This document shows, in pieces, positions 8,678 to 17,912 of a stretch of 64,000 nt of DNA. Within the stretch, counting starts at the first letter, position 1. The number at the start of each line of letters is the position of its first letter. The stretch comes from Algicoccus sp048820935 (GTDB taxonomy: Bacteria > Pseudomonadota > Gammaproteobacteria > Burkholderiales > Burkholderiaceae_B), in assembly GCF_048820935.1 (NCBI RefSeq), contig NZ_JBMERD010000009.1, forward strand, positions 62,001-126,000, read 5' to 3'. A program made the position numbers and the translations under genes. Below the pieces are notes generated by a model, which was given only the letters and a program-made list of their open reading frames with translations, had not been told where the DNA came from and did no database searches.

Positions 8678-8860
8678 CTAATGCACTGCAGACTGCACTC
8701 CGTACGCTTTAAGCCGAGCAATCACCTGCTCGTAAGTTTGGCGTGATTCATCATGAATCTTGCGCCAGCATAAAACGCGTACCCAACAATCCAACCGTTG
8801 AAAATCCCACAGTTTCAGATTCACTGCAATATCCGCCAATAGCGCGCGACCTGATTCCAT
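8678..8860 (-). CDS. Possible small protein of unknown function
   Basis: A 60-codon reading frame from ATG at 8860. I do not recognise it. Its composition looks protein-like, with alternating hydrophobic and charged residues (LLADIAVNLKLWDFQRLD, then KIHDESRQTYEQVIARLKAY) suggesting amphipathic helices. Against it: no clear ribosome site, an in-frame stop two codons upstream of the ATG, and a second open frame overlapping on the same strand (8751-8936). It may be a remnant or chance. The rest of the 8461-8973 gap holds only the rpsT terminator and an AT-rich tract at about 8570-8645. Confidence 0.3.
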   Translation of the reverse strand: MESGRALLADIAVNLKLWDFQRLDCWVRVLCWRKIHDESRQTYEQVIARLKAYGVQSAVH

Positions 8861-8973
8861 TGGTTAGTCTGTTGCAAATGTTCAATTTCCAGAACCTACA
8901 AACTGTTGACTTCTCAGGACTGATTCTCTGAGGCAAAATCCCATCATCGAATACTCATCGTCAAGGAACCTTC

Positions 8974-9936
8974 ATGACAAAACCCCGCGTACTACAAATT
9001 GGCTCCATCGCAGGTGCCATTCAGGCCAATGCCGCATTGCGTGAAAACTATGACGTCATCGCGCTGTGGGAAGCCCAAGACCGTCAAGCATGTTTGGAAG
9101 CCGCTAAAGATGTCGAAGTGATCATTACCACCGCACGTTACGGCTGTCCGTCTGACGTCATTCTTGCACTCCCCTCACTGAAAGCCATCTGTAGTTGGGG
9201 TGTGGGTTACGACTTAATAGACCTTGAACTACTCAAACAACGCAACGTGCAATTAAGTACAACACCGGATGTCCTGAACGACTGTGTTGCCGATGAAGCT
9301 TGGGCATTATTGATGGCGAGCGCACGCCATATTGTGCAAGGTGACCAGATGGTGCGCGCCAATGATTGGGAAAACGGCACGAGAACACTGCCACTGGGGA
9401 CGCGCGTGGCTGGTAAAAAACTGGGCATTCTAGGTTTAGGCCGAATTGGCCAAGCCATTGCCAAACGCTCACATGGCTTTGATATGGAGGTGCGTTACCA
9501 CAACCGCAACCCTCGCAATGACGTGCCTTATGAATACAGCAAGACACTCCTAGAACTCGCTCAATGGGCCGATTTTTTAGTTATTGCCAGCGTCGGTGGT
9601 GAGGAAACCCGTGGCATTGTGAGTCGCGAAGTACTGCGTGCACTGGGACCCAAAGGCATCGTTGTTAATATTGCACGCGGCTCAGTCATCGACGAACAAG
9701 GCATGATTGAACTCCTACAAAGTGGTGAGCTCGGTGGTGCAGGATTAGACGTTTTTGAGCATGAACCCCGAGTCCCAGATGCACTCAAACAAATGCCACA
9801 AGTAGTGCTCATGCCTCATGTGGCCAGCGCAACGTACGAAACACGTCAAGACATGGAAACCTTGTTACTAGAAAACTTACGTGCTTATTTTGCGGGTGAA
9901 GGTTTAGTCACTCCATTGTCACTCAACAACGTGTGA
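8974..9936 (+). CDS. D-2-hydroxyacid dehydrogenase (hydroxypyruvate/glyoxylate reductase type)
   Basis: NAD(P)-dependent oxidoreductase of the D-isomer 2-hydroxyacid dehydrogenase family, 320 residues. The Rossmann motif GLGRIG is at residues 154-159 and the catalytic Arg235 (NIARGS), Glu264 and His282 (MPHVAS) are all present. Likely substrates are 2-keto acids such as hydroxypyruvate or glyoxylate; the sequence alone does not fix which. An AAGGAAC ribosome site precedes the ATG. Its 3' end overlaps the 3' end of the convergent DUF3579 gene by about 50 bp. Confidence 0.88.
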   Translation: MTKPRVLQIGSIAGAIQANAALRENYDVIALWEAQDRQACLEAAKDVEVIITTARYGCPSDVILALPSLKAICSWGVGYDLIDLELLKQRNVQLSTTPDVLNDCVADEAWALLMASARHIVQGDQMVRANDWENGTRTLPLGTRVAGKKLGILGLGRIGQAIAKRSHGFDMEVRYHNRNPRNDVPYEYSKTLLELAQWADFLVIASVGGEETRGIVSREVLRALGPKGIVVNIARGSVIDEQGMIELLQSGELGGAGLDVFEHEPRVPDALKQMPQVVLMPHVASATYETRQDMETLLLENLRAYFAGEGLVTPLSLNNV

Positions 9937-10229
9937 TCACCTTCTGCAGTCTTGAGCCGATTGTCATGTGCAAAGTCCACTGCAAACTTCCAGGCAAGCG
10001 GCTCAATTTCTCGCAGACGATGATCAATCACCACACACGGCACCCCATCGATCCGATTGGGCACTGCAAAGGGTGAATAAGAGATCGGACAGCAAGGCCC
10101 ATCGGTTGGCGGTCGATACGGAGACAGCACACCTGCGAGTCGTTCAGCCCAGTCACTGGGCCGGAATCGCTGGCCTTCAGAGGTCACACCGTAAATTACA
10201 AAGAGAGGAGACTGAGCCGAATTTGTCAT
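9885..10229 (-). CDS. DUF3579 family protein
   Basis: A 114-residue protein of the betaproteobacterial DUF3579 family, recognised from LFVIYGVTSEGQRFRPSDW, AERLAGVLSPYRP and VVIDHRLREIEPLAWKF. No function is established for the family. I chose ATG at 10229; a GTG three codons upstream (10238) is also possible. It is divergent from argD, with about 150 bp between the starts, an arrangement seen in other Burkholderiales. The last 17 codons run antisense to the end of the 2-hydroxyacid dehydrogenase gene, so the C-terminal tail is constrained by two coding frames. Confidence 0.85.
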   Translation of the reverse strand: MTNSAQSPLFVIYGVTSEGQRFRPSDWAERLAGVLSPYRPPTDGPCCPISYSPFAVPNRIDGVPCVVIDHRLREIEPLAWKFAVDFAHDNRLKTAEGDHTLLSDNGVTKPSPAK

Positions 10230-10376
10230 GTGCGCCACAATAAAGCATTAAAACGCCATCAAAGATGGGAGTTGAGACAAAGAAATGAACCGCTAACCTT
10301 AGGGATTGTATATGATTCATACTTTAACCTCCCCTCCCTCTTTGGGTTTTTGACTGACTGACAGGATAGCTAACTC

Positions 10377-11558
10377 ATGACTTCTGCGCTTTCAAACATT
10401 TATGGACGGCAAGCCGTTTCTTTCACACATGGTCAAGGTGTCTGGTTATGGGATGCGCAAGGTCGACGATATCTAGATGCCTTGAGCGGAATCGGCGTCA
10501 CCTGTCTAGGCCACGCTCACCCAACGCTTGTGAAAGCCATCTGCGACCAGGCCAGCAAAGTCATCCATACATCCAACATCTACGAGATTGAGCATCAAGA
10601 AAAACTCGCTCAAGAACTCGTGCGTTTGTCTGGCATGACCGAGGTGTTTTTTGCGAACAGTGGATCGGAAGCCAACGAAGGCGCCATCAAACTGGCTCGC
10701 ATGTATGGCCACAAACGTGGCATTAAAGTACCAACCATTATTTCCATGGAATCCTCCTGGCATGGTCGTACATTGGGCACACTGGCTGCCACAGGCAGTA
10801 CGAAAGCACGTGAAGGATTTGATCCGCTACCCGAAGGGTTTATGCAGGTTCGTTACAACGACATCGCTGCCCTCGAAGCAGCAGGTGATCAGTGTCCCGA
10901 TGTGGTTGCCGTTTTACTCGAAGTGGTTCAGGGTGAAGGCGGTATTCGACCCACCGAAGCCTCTTATCTGAAAGCAGTGCGTGATTTGTGCACAGCGCGC
11001 GGCTGGCTTCTCATGATCGACGAAGTGCAAGCAGGTATGGGTCGCACAGGCAAATGGTTTTCTTACGAATGGGCAGGTATTCAACCGGATGTTGTAACAC
11101 TGGCCAAAGGCTTGGGCGGCGGTGTACCCATTGGTGCTGTCATTGCAACAGGTCCCGCAGCCGGCGTTCTACAGCCTGGTCAACATGGCACAACGTTTGG
11201 TGGTGGCCCCTTGGTGTGCGCTGCTGGCTTGGCCGTCCTTGAAACCATCGAATCCGACAAAATTCTAGATAACGTGAATCAGGTTGGTGCGCATCTGGTC
11301 AAACGTCTTCAAGACGGCTTGGCCGGCCTTGACGGCGTGCGCGAAATCCGCGGCAAGGGACTGATGCTGGGCATTGAGCTCGATCGTCCTTGCGCCATCT
11401 TGGTTCCACAAGCGCTGGAACAGGGTTTGTTGATCAACGTAACACGTGATTCTGTGGTGCGCTTACTGCCCCCCCTGATTCTCAGCATGGAAGAAGCTGA
11501 TACATTGGCAGACACCCTGATTTCCCTTATTCAACAGTTTTTACAGGACAAGGGCTAA
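10377..11558 (+). CDS. argD: Acetylornithine aminotransferase
   Basis: Class III PLP aminotransferase of arginine synthesis, converting N-acetylglutamate semialdehyde to N-acetylornithine. In the 393-residue protein, FFANSGSEANEGAIKLAR is at about 91-108, the cofactor-binding Asp is 215 (MIDEVQAGMGRTG), and the Schiff-base lysine is 244 (TLAKGLGGGVPIGA). It is followed 26 bp later by argF, and argG comes next, so arginine synthesis genes are grouped here. Members also act on succinyl-diaminopimelate; context favours arginine. Confidence 0.92.
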   Translation: MTSALSNIYGRQAVSFTHGQGVWLWDAQGRRYLDALSGIGVTCLGHAHPTLVKAICDQASKVIHTSNIYEIEHQEKLAQELVRLSGMTEVFFANSGSEANEGAIKLARMYGHKRGIKVPTIISMESSWHGRTLGTLAATGSTKAREGFDPLPEGFMQVRYNDIAALEAAGDQCPDVVAVLLEVVQGEGGIRPTEASYLKAVRDLCTARGWLLMIDEVQAGMGRTGKWFSYEWAGIQPDVVTLAKGLGGGVPIGAVIATGPAAGVLQPGQHGTTFGGGPLVCAAGLAVLETIESDKILDNVNQVGAHLVKRLQDGLAGLDGVREIRGKGLMLGIELDRPCAILVPQALEQGLLINVTRDSVVRLLPPLILSMEEADTLADTLISLIQQFLQDKG

Positions 11559-11584
11559 TTGCGCTGCATGGCCCAGACGATTCT

Positions 11585-12535
11585 ATGGAACAAACGACAG
11601 CAACACCCATCCGTCACTTTTTACGGCTTGACGACTTAAGTGCCAGCGAATTGCACTATGTCCTTAAGCGTGCCGCCATTATTAAGGACAAATTTAAACG
11701 CTACATCCCCTATCGCCCTTTGCATGACCGCACTTTGGCCATGGTGTTTGAAAAAGCCAGTACACGCACTCGCGTGTCCTTTGAGGCTGGGATGTATCAA
11801 ATGGGTGGGGTCGTGATTCATCTGACCACCAATGATTCGCAACTGGGTCGCTCCGAACCCATCGAAGACACTGCACGAGTGATTTCTCGAATGGTCGATC
11901 TGGTGATGATTCGCACCTTTGGACAAGAACGTATCGAGCAGTTTTCTGAATATTCTCGTGTCCCTGTCATCAATGGTTTGACCAATGAGTTTCACCCCTG
12001 CCAAATCTTGGCAGATGTGTTTACCTACATTGAACACCGTCAGTCGATTCAAGGCAAAGTCGTGACTTGGATTGGTGACGCCAACAACATGTCCTACACC
12101 TGGATTCAGGCCGCTGCATTACTGGGCTTTACATTTCACTTTAGTGCGCCTCCTGGCTATCAACTCGATCCTGCTCGTTTAGAGGGCATTCCAAGCCACG
12201 TCTATAAGTCTTTTGATGATCCGGCACAAGCGTGTGAAGGGGCTGACTTAGTCACAACAGACGTCTGGACCAGTATGGGATACGAAGAAGAAAATGAAGC
12301 GCGCCGCAAAGCCTTTGCGAACTGGTGCGTCGACGAGCGTCTCATGTCACGAGCCAAACCCGATGCACTGTTTATGCATTGCCTACCTGCTCATCGCGGT
12401 GAAGAAGTGAGCGCTGGTGTCATCGATGGTCCACAAAGCGTTGTCTGGGATGAAGCAGAAAACCGACTTCACGCACAAAAAGCCTTGATGGAATTTTTGT
12501 TGCTGGGACGCTTAGACGGCTCGTCTGACGACTGA
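11585..12535 (+). CDS. argF: Ornithine carbamoyltransferase
   Basis: Joins ornithine and carbamoyl phosphate to make citrulline. The 316-residue protein carries the carbamoyl-phosphate motif STRTR at 59-63, the HPCQ motif in NEFHPCQILAD, and the ornithine-binding MHCLPAHRGEEV near the C-terminus. The length fits anabolic enzymes. It lies directly after argD and 108 bp before argG; no arcA or arcC neighbour suggests a catabolic role. Confidence 0.95.
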   Translation: MEQTTATPIRHFLRLDDLSASELHYVLKRAAIIKDKFKRYIPYRPLHDRTLAMVFEKASTRTRVSFEAGMYQMGGVVIHLTTNDSQLGRSEPIEDTARVISRMVDLVMIRTFGQERIEQFSEYSRVPVINGLTNEFHPCQILADVFTYIEHRQSIQGKVVTWIGDANNMSYTWIQAAALLGFTFHFSAPPGYQLDPARLEGIPSHVYKSFDDPAQACEGADLVTTDVWTSMGYEEENEARRKAFANWCVDERLMSRAKPDALFMHCLPAHRGEEVSAGVIDGPQSVVWDEAENRLHAQKALMEFLLLGRLDGSSDD

Positions 12536-12643
12536 GCTTGTTAAAATCAACTCCATGCGTCAGCATTGCGCCTGACCACCCACATTAATCGCAAACCGGT
12601 TTGACTGATCTACTCAGCCAGACCGGCCTTTTTAAGGTGTTTC

Positions 12644-13864
12644 ATGAGTCAAGTTAAAAAAGTCGTTCTAGCCTATTCGGGTGGACTCGACACATCCGTT
12701 ATTCTTAAATGGTTACAAGATACCTACCAATGTGAAGTCGTCACCTTTACGGCGGACATTGGTCAAGGCGAGGAAGTTGAACCGGCACGTGCCAAAGCGC
12801 TTCAGTTCGGCATTCCTAAAGAAAACATTTTTATTGAAGACCTGCGTGAAGAGTTTGTGCGCAACTATGTTTTCCCAATGTTCCGCTGCAATACGATCTA
12901 CGAAGGCGAATATCTGTTGGGCACCTCGATTGCAAGACCCTTGATCGCCAAACGTCAGGTCGAAATCGCACACCAAGTTGGTGCAGACGCAGTTTCACAC
13001 GGCGCGACCGGTAAAGGTAACGATCAGGTTCGTTTTGAGCTGGGTTACTACGCACTGGATCCCGAGATCAAAGTCATTGCCCCTTGGCGTGAATGGGATC
13101 TTCTGTCTCGCCAGAAACTGCTTGACTACGCCGAAGCCGCTGGCATCCCTGTTGACATGAAACATAAAGAAGGTGGTGCGCCCTACTCCATGGACGCCAA
13201 CCTGTTGCATATCAGCTATGAAGGTCGTCACTTAGAAGATCCCAAAAACGAAGCTGAAGAAGCCATGTGGCGCTGGAGCGTCTCACCTGAGGACGCACCC
13301 GATACACCAGAATACATTGACATCGAATTCCGTCATGGCGACCCTGTTGCCATCAACGGCGAAGCGATGACACCTGCAACCTTGTTAGAGACACTCAATA
13401 AACTGGGTGGCAAGCATGGTATTGGCCGTCTGGACTTGGTTGAAAACCGCTATGTCGGTATGAAATCACGGGGTTGCTACGAAACTCCCGGTGGTACCAT
13501 TTTGCTCAGAGCACATCGTGCCATTGAATCTGTCACGCTGGACCGTGAAGTCGCCCACCTTAAAGACGACCTCATGCCTCGCTATGCCGAACTGATTTAC
13601 AACGGCTACTGGTGGTCTCCAGAACGTGAAGCGCTTCAGGTTCTCATCGATCACACACAGAAAGCGGTCAATGGCTGGGTGCGTCTGAAACTGTACAAAG
13701 GCAATGTCATCACAGTCTCACGTGACTCAGACAACTCGTTGTTTGATCAGACCATCGCCACCTTTGACGATGACGGCGGCGCATACAACCAAGCCGATGC
13801 AGAAGGTTTCATTAAACTGAATGCACTGCGTCTTCGGATTGGCGGTAAAGTCGCGGGTCGTTAA
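12644..13864 (+). CDS. argG: Argininosuccinate synthase
   Basis: Condenses citrulline with aspartate using ATP. The 406-residue protein begins with the ATP pyrophosphatase P-loop AYSGGLDTS (residues 10-18), and contains ATGKGNDQVRFE and the MKSRGCYETPGGT stretch typical of the family. The 108-bp gap after argF may hold a separate promoter. AAGGTG just before the ATG is the ribosome site. A strong terminator follows at 13896-13931. Confidence 0.96.
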   Translation: MSQVKKVVLAYSGGLDTSVILKWLQDTYQCEVVTFTADIGQGEEVEPARAKALQFGIPKENIFIEDLREEFVRNYVFPMFRCNTIYEGEYLLGTSIARPLIAKRQVEIAHQVGADAVSHGATGKGNDQVRFELGYYALDPEIKVIAPWREWDLLSRQKLLDYAEAAGIPVDMKHKEGGAPYSMDANLLHISYEGRHLEDPKNEAEEAMWRWSVSPEDAPDTPEYIDIEFRHGDPVAINGEAMTPATLLETLNKLGGKHGIGRLDLVENRYVGMKSRGCYETPGGTILLRAHRAIESVTLDREVAHLKDDLMPRYAELIYNGYWWSPEREALQVLIDHTQKAVNGWVRLKLYKGNVITVSRDSDNSLFDQTIATFDDDGGAYNQADAEGFIKLNALRLRIGGKVAGR

Positions 13865-13895
13865 TACAATAGCGCCCCCGACTAACGAAGTCCCT

Positions 13896-13931
13896 AAGCC
13901 CCTGCGATTGATCTCTCAGGGGCTTTATTTT
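13896..13931 (+). terminator. Rho-independent terminator after argG
   Basis: Perfect 9-bp stem AAGCCCCTG (13896-13904) and CAGGGGCTT (13917-13925) with a 12-nt loop, followed by TATTTTG. It lies 32 bp after the argG stop. Confidence 0.85.
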
Positions 13932-13960
13932 GTCTGTATTAAGCGACGTCTTAACGTCAA

Positions 13961-14698
13961 TCAGATTGACAGTAATAAACGGATCACAGCGTCTGGAGAG
14001 GTCAACATGGCATCGTGACCAGCATCCATTTCCAGATACCGCCAATCTTTTTGAGTTTTGGCGAAAGTCCGACTGGATGTCGTGGGACCATACTCAGGCA
14101 CAACTGCCACATAAGTCGCTGGCAAGCCGTTCCCAACTGGATTATTCAGCGTTAATACGGATTCATAGGTTGCAATGGGATGCGGTGTGCATTTAGACAT
14201 CAACCAGGCCGCCTGTGAGGGCTCTGAGACACCCATCGCCTCTGGCGTGGGTATTGGTATCGACACACCGCCCGAAGAGGCCTGTGAAAGCGCTCTACGC
14301 TCATCGGCAACATCCGCTGAAATCACTGAAAACGCACTTTGACCATTTTGTAGAATTAAGGAATCCAGATAGACTAAATGTCGAATTCTCTCAGGCATTT
14401 GATCTGCCACAGCAGAAATCACAATCCCTCCAAAGCTGTGCCCTACCAGTACCACATCATTCAAATCTTCCCATGTGAGGACATTCTTCAAGTCGTCAAT
14501 GAACACATCCAACGTAATGTCTTTAGACAAAAGATGCGAGCGTTCCCCCAAGCCAGTCTGTGTTGGCGTGTAAACCTGATGCCCAGCTTGTCGCAACGCT
14601 GCGGCAACCTCTCGCCAGCACCAGCCCCCATGCCAAGCACCGTGGAGCAGAACATAGGTTTTTGAAGTTTGTAGAGCATCTGGATTTGACTGTTTCAT
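13961..14698 (-). CDS. Alpha/beta hydrolase (esterase)
   Basis: A 245-residue soluble alpha/beta hydrolase. The oxyanion-hole stretch VLLHGAWHGGWCW is at about residues 16-28, the nucleophile elbow GHSFG has Ser88, and the C-terminal GHDAM supplies the likely catalytic His. The opening resembles the EstC and plant methylesterase or hydroxynitrile-lyase-like group (GAWHGGWCW, TGLGERSHL), so a small-ester hydrolase is likely; the substrate is unknown. The gene stands alone between argG (convergent) and the peroxiredoxin terminator. No signal peptide is seen. Confidence 0.75.
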   Translation of the reverse strand: MKQSNPDALQTSKTYVLLHGAWHGGWCWREVAAALRQAGHQVYTPTQTGLGERSHLLSKDITLDVFIDDLKNVLTWEDLNDVVLVGHSFGGIVISAVADQMPERIRHLVYLDSLILQNGQSAFSVISADVADERRALSQASSGGVSIPIPTPEAMGVSEPSQAAWLMSKCTPHPIATYESVLTLNNPVGNGLPATYVAVVPEYGPTTSSRTFAKTQKDWRYLEMDAGHDAMLTSPDAVIRLLLSI

Positions 14699-14801
14699 GA
14701 GATGGTTTCCATATCTAAAGAAGTATTCAACATTTCAAGTAAAGACTTGTCAAAGTGATTCACGGTCTCGTTCATCTTAGCGATCGCTCAAAAATCACAA
14801 T

Positions 14802-14847
14802 AAAAAACCGTCTGAACCCATTTTCAGAGTATCAGACGGTTTTTATT
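14802..14847 (-). terminator. Rho-independent terminator after the peroxiredoxin gene
   Basis: Arms ACCGTCTGA (14807-14815) and TCAGACGGT (14832-14840) form a perfect 9-bp stem. T-runs flank both sides; on the minus strand it follows the peroxiredoxin stop by about 50 bp. Confidence 0.8.
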
Positions 14848-14899
14848 TGTGCCCGCAAGTCATGTCAATCACGACACAACCTATTCAGCAACACCTAAA

Positions 14900-15556
14900 T
14901 TACTTCTTCGGTGCTTTGGCCATACGCAGGTATGGCAATTTGACATCGATTTCACCAAACTGAGCTTTTGCTTCTTCATCGTTCAGTGCCAGACCGACGA
15001 TCACGTCCTGACCGGGGACCCAGTTTGCCGGTGTTGCCAAGGGCACACCGTCGGTTGCCTGAATGGCATCCAGAGCACGCAGGATTTCAGCAAAGTTACG
15101 ACCGACAGACATGGGGTATGCCAAGGTCAGACGAATTTTCTTGTCGGGACCGATGATGAACACAGTACGCACTGTCGCGCTGTCAGCCGGAGTACGGCCA
15201 TCTGGCAAGTACGCATCAGCAGGCAACATATTGTAGAGCTTAGAGACCTCCAGCGAACGGTCATCGATGATGGGGAAATTAGCGGGTGCACCGGCTACTT
15301 TCTCAATATCGTTTTTCCATTTCACGTGATCTTCGACGCTGTCCACGGAAACACCCATCACTTTGGTATTGCGGGCTTCCCATTCTTTAGCCAATTGCGC
15401 TACTGCAGCGAACTCAGTGGTGCACACAGGGGTGAAATCTTTAGGATGAGAAAAGAGAATGGCATAGCTGTCACCCATCCAATCATGCAGGGTAACTTTT
15501 CCAGCGGTTGAGTCGACCGTGAAGTTTGGGGCGACGTCATTAATTCTAAGTGACAT
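14900..15556 (-). CDS. 1-Cys peroxiredoxin (Prx6 family)
   Basis: Thiol peroxidase that reduces hydrogen peroxide and organic peroxides in the cytoplasm. The 218-residue protein has the peroxidatic Cys45 in FTPVCTTE, and the long C-terminal dimerisation domain of the Prx6 group (LRALDAIQATDGVPLATPANWVPG). No second cysteine at a resolving position is apparent. I chose ATG at 15556 because AAGGAGAG lies just upstream; the frame is open 13 codons further. It is a single-gene unit with its own terminator (14802-14847). Confidence 0.92.
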   Translation of the reverse strand: MSLRINDVAPNFTVDSTAGKVTLHDWMGDSYAILFSHPKDFTPVCTTEFAAVAQLAKEWEARNTKVMGVSVDSVEDHVKWKNDIEKVAGAPANFPIIDDRSLEVSKLYNMLPADAYLPDGRTPADSATVRTVFIIGPDKKIRLTLAYPMSVGRNFAEILRALDAIQATDGVPLATPANWVPGQDVIVGLALNDEEAKAQFGEIDVKLPYLRMAKAPKK

Positions 15557-15719
15557 AAACAACTCTCCTTGTTTATTGTTGAGATGCGCATGCAAATCAA
15601 TTATGAGATTGAGGGATCAGCGCGCACTGATGAAATTAAACTCAACGGCAAACGACAATCCTTACTTCTATGATACACCCTATCCACAAGGGTTAACCAG
15701 AAGAGCCATTGACCGTGAA

Positions 15720-17423
15720 TTAAGAAAGCGCCACGATAATCGGCCCCCAGACAGCGAATAAGATATTTGAGACCGCGTAGCAAACCGTAAATCCGATGAC
15801 CGGTGCCTGGCTGCCACTTTCTTCGATCACCGCACTCATTGAAGCCGCTTCTGTTTGAGCACCCGCAATACCGCCTAATAAAACAAGGGGGTGTAGCTTC
15901 AATATATAGCGGCCAACGTATAAAGCCACAATTGGTGGCACTAAGGTCACAAAGACTCCAGCCCCTAGCAAAGACCAACCATGCTCCTGCATGGCCACAA
16001 TGGCTCTGGGACCTGCCATCAATCCGACAATCGCCGCAAACGCAGTTAAACCAAGCTCAGAAAACGCCCACTGTGCCGCAGGTGGTAAATCACCCAGGTT
16101 TGGATAGCGGGTATGCAACCAACCGGCAATGAGTGCCACAATCAAAATACCACCGCCCACACCGAGCTCGATCGGAATCGCACCAATATGCGTCGACAAC
16201 AAGCCCACCATCGTGCCAATTGCAATCGCGAACGTATGCAATGCGATATCGCTTTTATACCGTGATTTTTTAATCCGCCCAAACTGATTTGCGATGTTCT
16301 CAACTTGATCAGCTCGACCAATCAGCTCGACCACGTCACCCCGTGTATAAATCAGGTGTTTACTCAGTGGCAATTCATACTCACCCCGTGTCATTCGTGA
16401 GACAAAGACACCATGGTCACTCACCTGACCTAAGTTGGTTCGAATTTCTTTGAGTGACAGCCCTTCATATTCTTTTTTATTCAAAACCATCACGACAGAC
16501 TTCTGGGGATAAGACAGCGCAATAGCGTTATCAACTTCTGGTCCGATTTTGAACTCCAGATTCGTGGCTTTGCTGCGGCGTGCGGCAAGACCGACCACAT
16601 CGCCTTCATCTAGGATCAGGTCTGGCTCTCTCTCATGAATCTCATCATTGCGAATAACACGTTCAATGCTCAGGTATGGCAGTTGCTCTTCGACTTGCTC
16701 AACGGTTAAACCAACCACTGGCGCATCAGGCATCACCTGATGTGAACGAAACACCATCATGCTGTACACACTCACATCATCTTCTGAAGAGCCAGAGCCG
16801 ACGTTTCCTTCACCGCCCGTCAGTTGAGCTTCGAACTCACGCGCAGACTCTTTCAGATTAATCCGCAAAAGAAATGGAGCGACGGCACCCACAAAAATAA
16901 TCAAACCTACAGTCCCGAACACATAAGTCACGGCGTATGCAATCGCCATATGACTATTCAGAATATCGAGGGCTTCCTTGGTAATGTCTAGCGTCTGCAT
17001 TGCGCTGGAAGCCGTTCCCATCATGGCTGTATCCGTCAATGCTCCGGCTCCAATGCCTGCTGCAAAGCCAGCATCAAAGTGAAAAACCTCATTCATGATA
17101 AGAATACAGGCTAGCCCCGTGACACACAGTACAACGGAGAGAATCACCAGTTTGATTGTGCCTCGGTTTAGACTTTCAAAAAATGCAGGCCCGCTTTTAA
17201 AGCCTACCGAATAGATAAACAAGGCAAAGAAAACGCTTTTGAGCAAGGCTGGAATTGCAATATCTAGCTGTCCGATGACCAGACCCGCCAATAAAGAACC
17301 CGCAACTGCCCCCAAATGAAACGGTCCGAGCTTGATTCGCCCAATCAGCGTACCAATCGCAATCGATAAGAAAATCGCGACCTCGGGATGGTTGCGAAAC
17401 ACATTGATCACCACATCAAACAT
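15720..17423 (-). CDS. AspT-like membrane exchanger (aspartate:alanine exchanger family)
   Basis: A 567-residue inner-membrane transporter. Two blocks of hydrophobic helices (about 1-190 and 380-567) flank a soluble middle part with two RCK_C/TrkA-C-like regions (MPDAPVVGLTVEQVEEQLP and EYEGLSLKEIRTNLG). This is the layout of the aspartate:alanine exchanger family (AspT, YidE, YbjL). The N-terminus SIAIGTLIGRIKLGPFHLGA resembles AspT. No aspartate decarboxylase neighbour is visible, so the substrate is open. Between this gene and tRNA-Val lie about 317 bp with no gene, only a palindromic hairpin (17703-17730). Confidence 0.8.
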   Translation of the reverse strand: MFDVVINVFRNHPEVAIFLSIAIGTLIGRIKLGPFHLGAVAGSLLAGLVIGQLDIAIPALLKSVFFALFIYSVGFKSGPAFFESLNRGTIKLVILSVVLCVTGLACILIMNEVFHFDAGFAAGIGAGALTDTAMMGTASSAMQTLDITKEALDILNSHMAIAYAVTYVFGTVGLIIFVGAVAPFLLRINLKESAREFEAQLTGGEGNVGSGSSEDDVSVYSMMVFRSHQVMPDAPVVGLTVEQVEEQLPYLSIERVIRNDEIHEREPDLILDEGDVVGLAARRSKATNLEFKIGPEVDNAIALSYPQKSVVMVLNKKEYEGLSLKEIRTNLGQVSDHGVFVSRMTRGEYELPLSKHLIYTRGDVVELIGRADQVENIANQFGRIKKSRYKSDIALHTFAIAIGTMVGLLSTHIGAIPIELGVGGGILIVALIAGWLHTRYPNLGDLPPAAQWAFSELGLTAFAAIVGLMAGPRAIVAMQEHGWSLLGAGVFVTLVPPIVALYVGRYILKLHPLVLLGGIAGAQTEAASMSAVIEESGSQAPVIGFTVCYAVSNILFAVWGPIIVALS

Positions 17424-17702
17424 ACAGGCACTCCAGACAAATCTTCAAAGTCAGTACCAATGCGCGGCTTAGACAATCTGAAAGTCTAAGCACATGTTCG
17501 CAACACTCAGGGTAAATTAGTAAATCCGCTTACACTTCTCAAGAGTTTCGAATGAAGCCCTTTCTGATATCAAACAAATCAACAGTGTCAGTGTGCACAA
17601 AAATCAATTTTAATTGCACGTGCTGGCGAAAACTGACGCAACCTATTGTTTTTAGCAATAGACAAGTTGGAAAGTTTTTTGAAGCGGAGATTTTTGAAGT
17701 AT

Positions 17703-17730
17703 AGCTTTTAAAACGAAGGTTTTAAAAGCT
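17703..17730. other. Perfect 12-bp inverted repeat after tRNA-Val
   Basis: AGCTTTTAAAAC (17703-17714) and GTTTTAAAAGCT (17719-17730) are exact inverse complements across a 4-nt loop. On the minus strand it follows the tRNA-Val 3' end by about 10 bp. It could act in 3' processing or as a weak terminator, though the stem is AT-rich and no long T-run follows. Confidence 0.55.
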
Positions 17731-17740
17731 GAAGTGTTTG

Positions 17741-17816
17741 TGGTGGGTGCTGACGGGCTCGAACCGCCGACCTACGCCGTGTAAAGGCGCCGCTCTACCA
17801 ACTGAGCTAAGCACCC
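17741..17816 (-). tRNA. tRNA-Val (anticodon TAC)
   Basis: A full cloverleaf is readable on the minus strand: acceptor GGGTGCT pairing with AGCACCC, D-arm GCTC/GAGC, anticodon stem GCGCC with GGCGT (one G-T pair) around loop TTTACAC giving anticodon TAC, a normal T-arm with TTCGAGC, discriminator A and an encoded CCA. It lies downstream of hupB on the same strand, a common Burkholderiales neighbour. Confidence 0.95.
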
Positions 17817-17912
17817 ACAAACGAAAAGAATGTCCAATGACCAGAGATTCTGGGAGACAACAAAGTCACTCTGAAGGATCACTCTAAAAGACTTGTGTGA
17901 AGGTTTTCTGAA

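Noticed and set aside
14849..15511. 220-codon plus-strand frame opposite the peroxiredoxin gene
   Set aside because: Antisense shadow of a well-supported gene; composition (Cys, His, Gln-rich) not protein-like.
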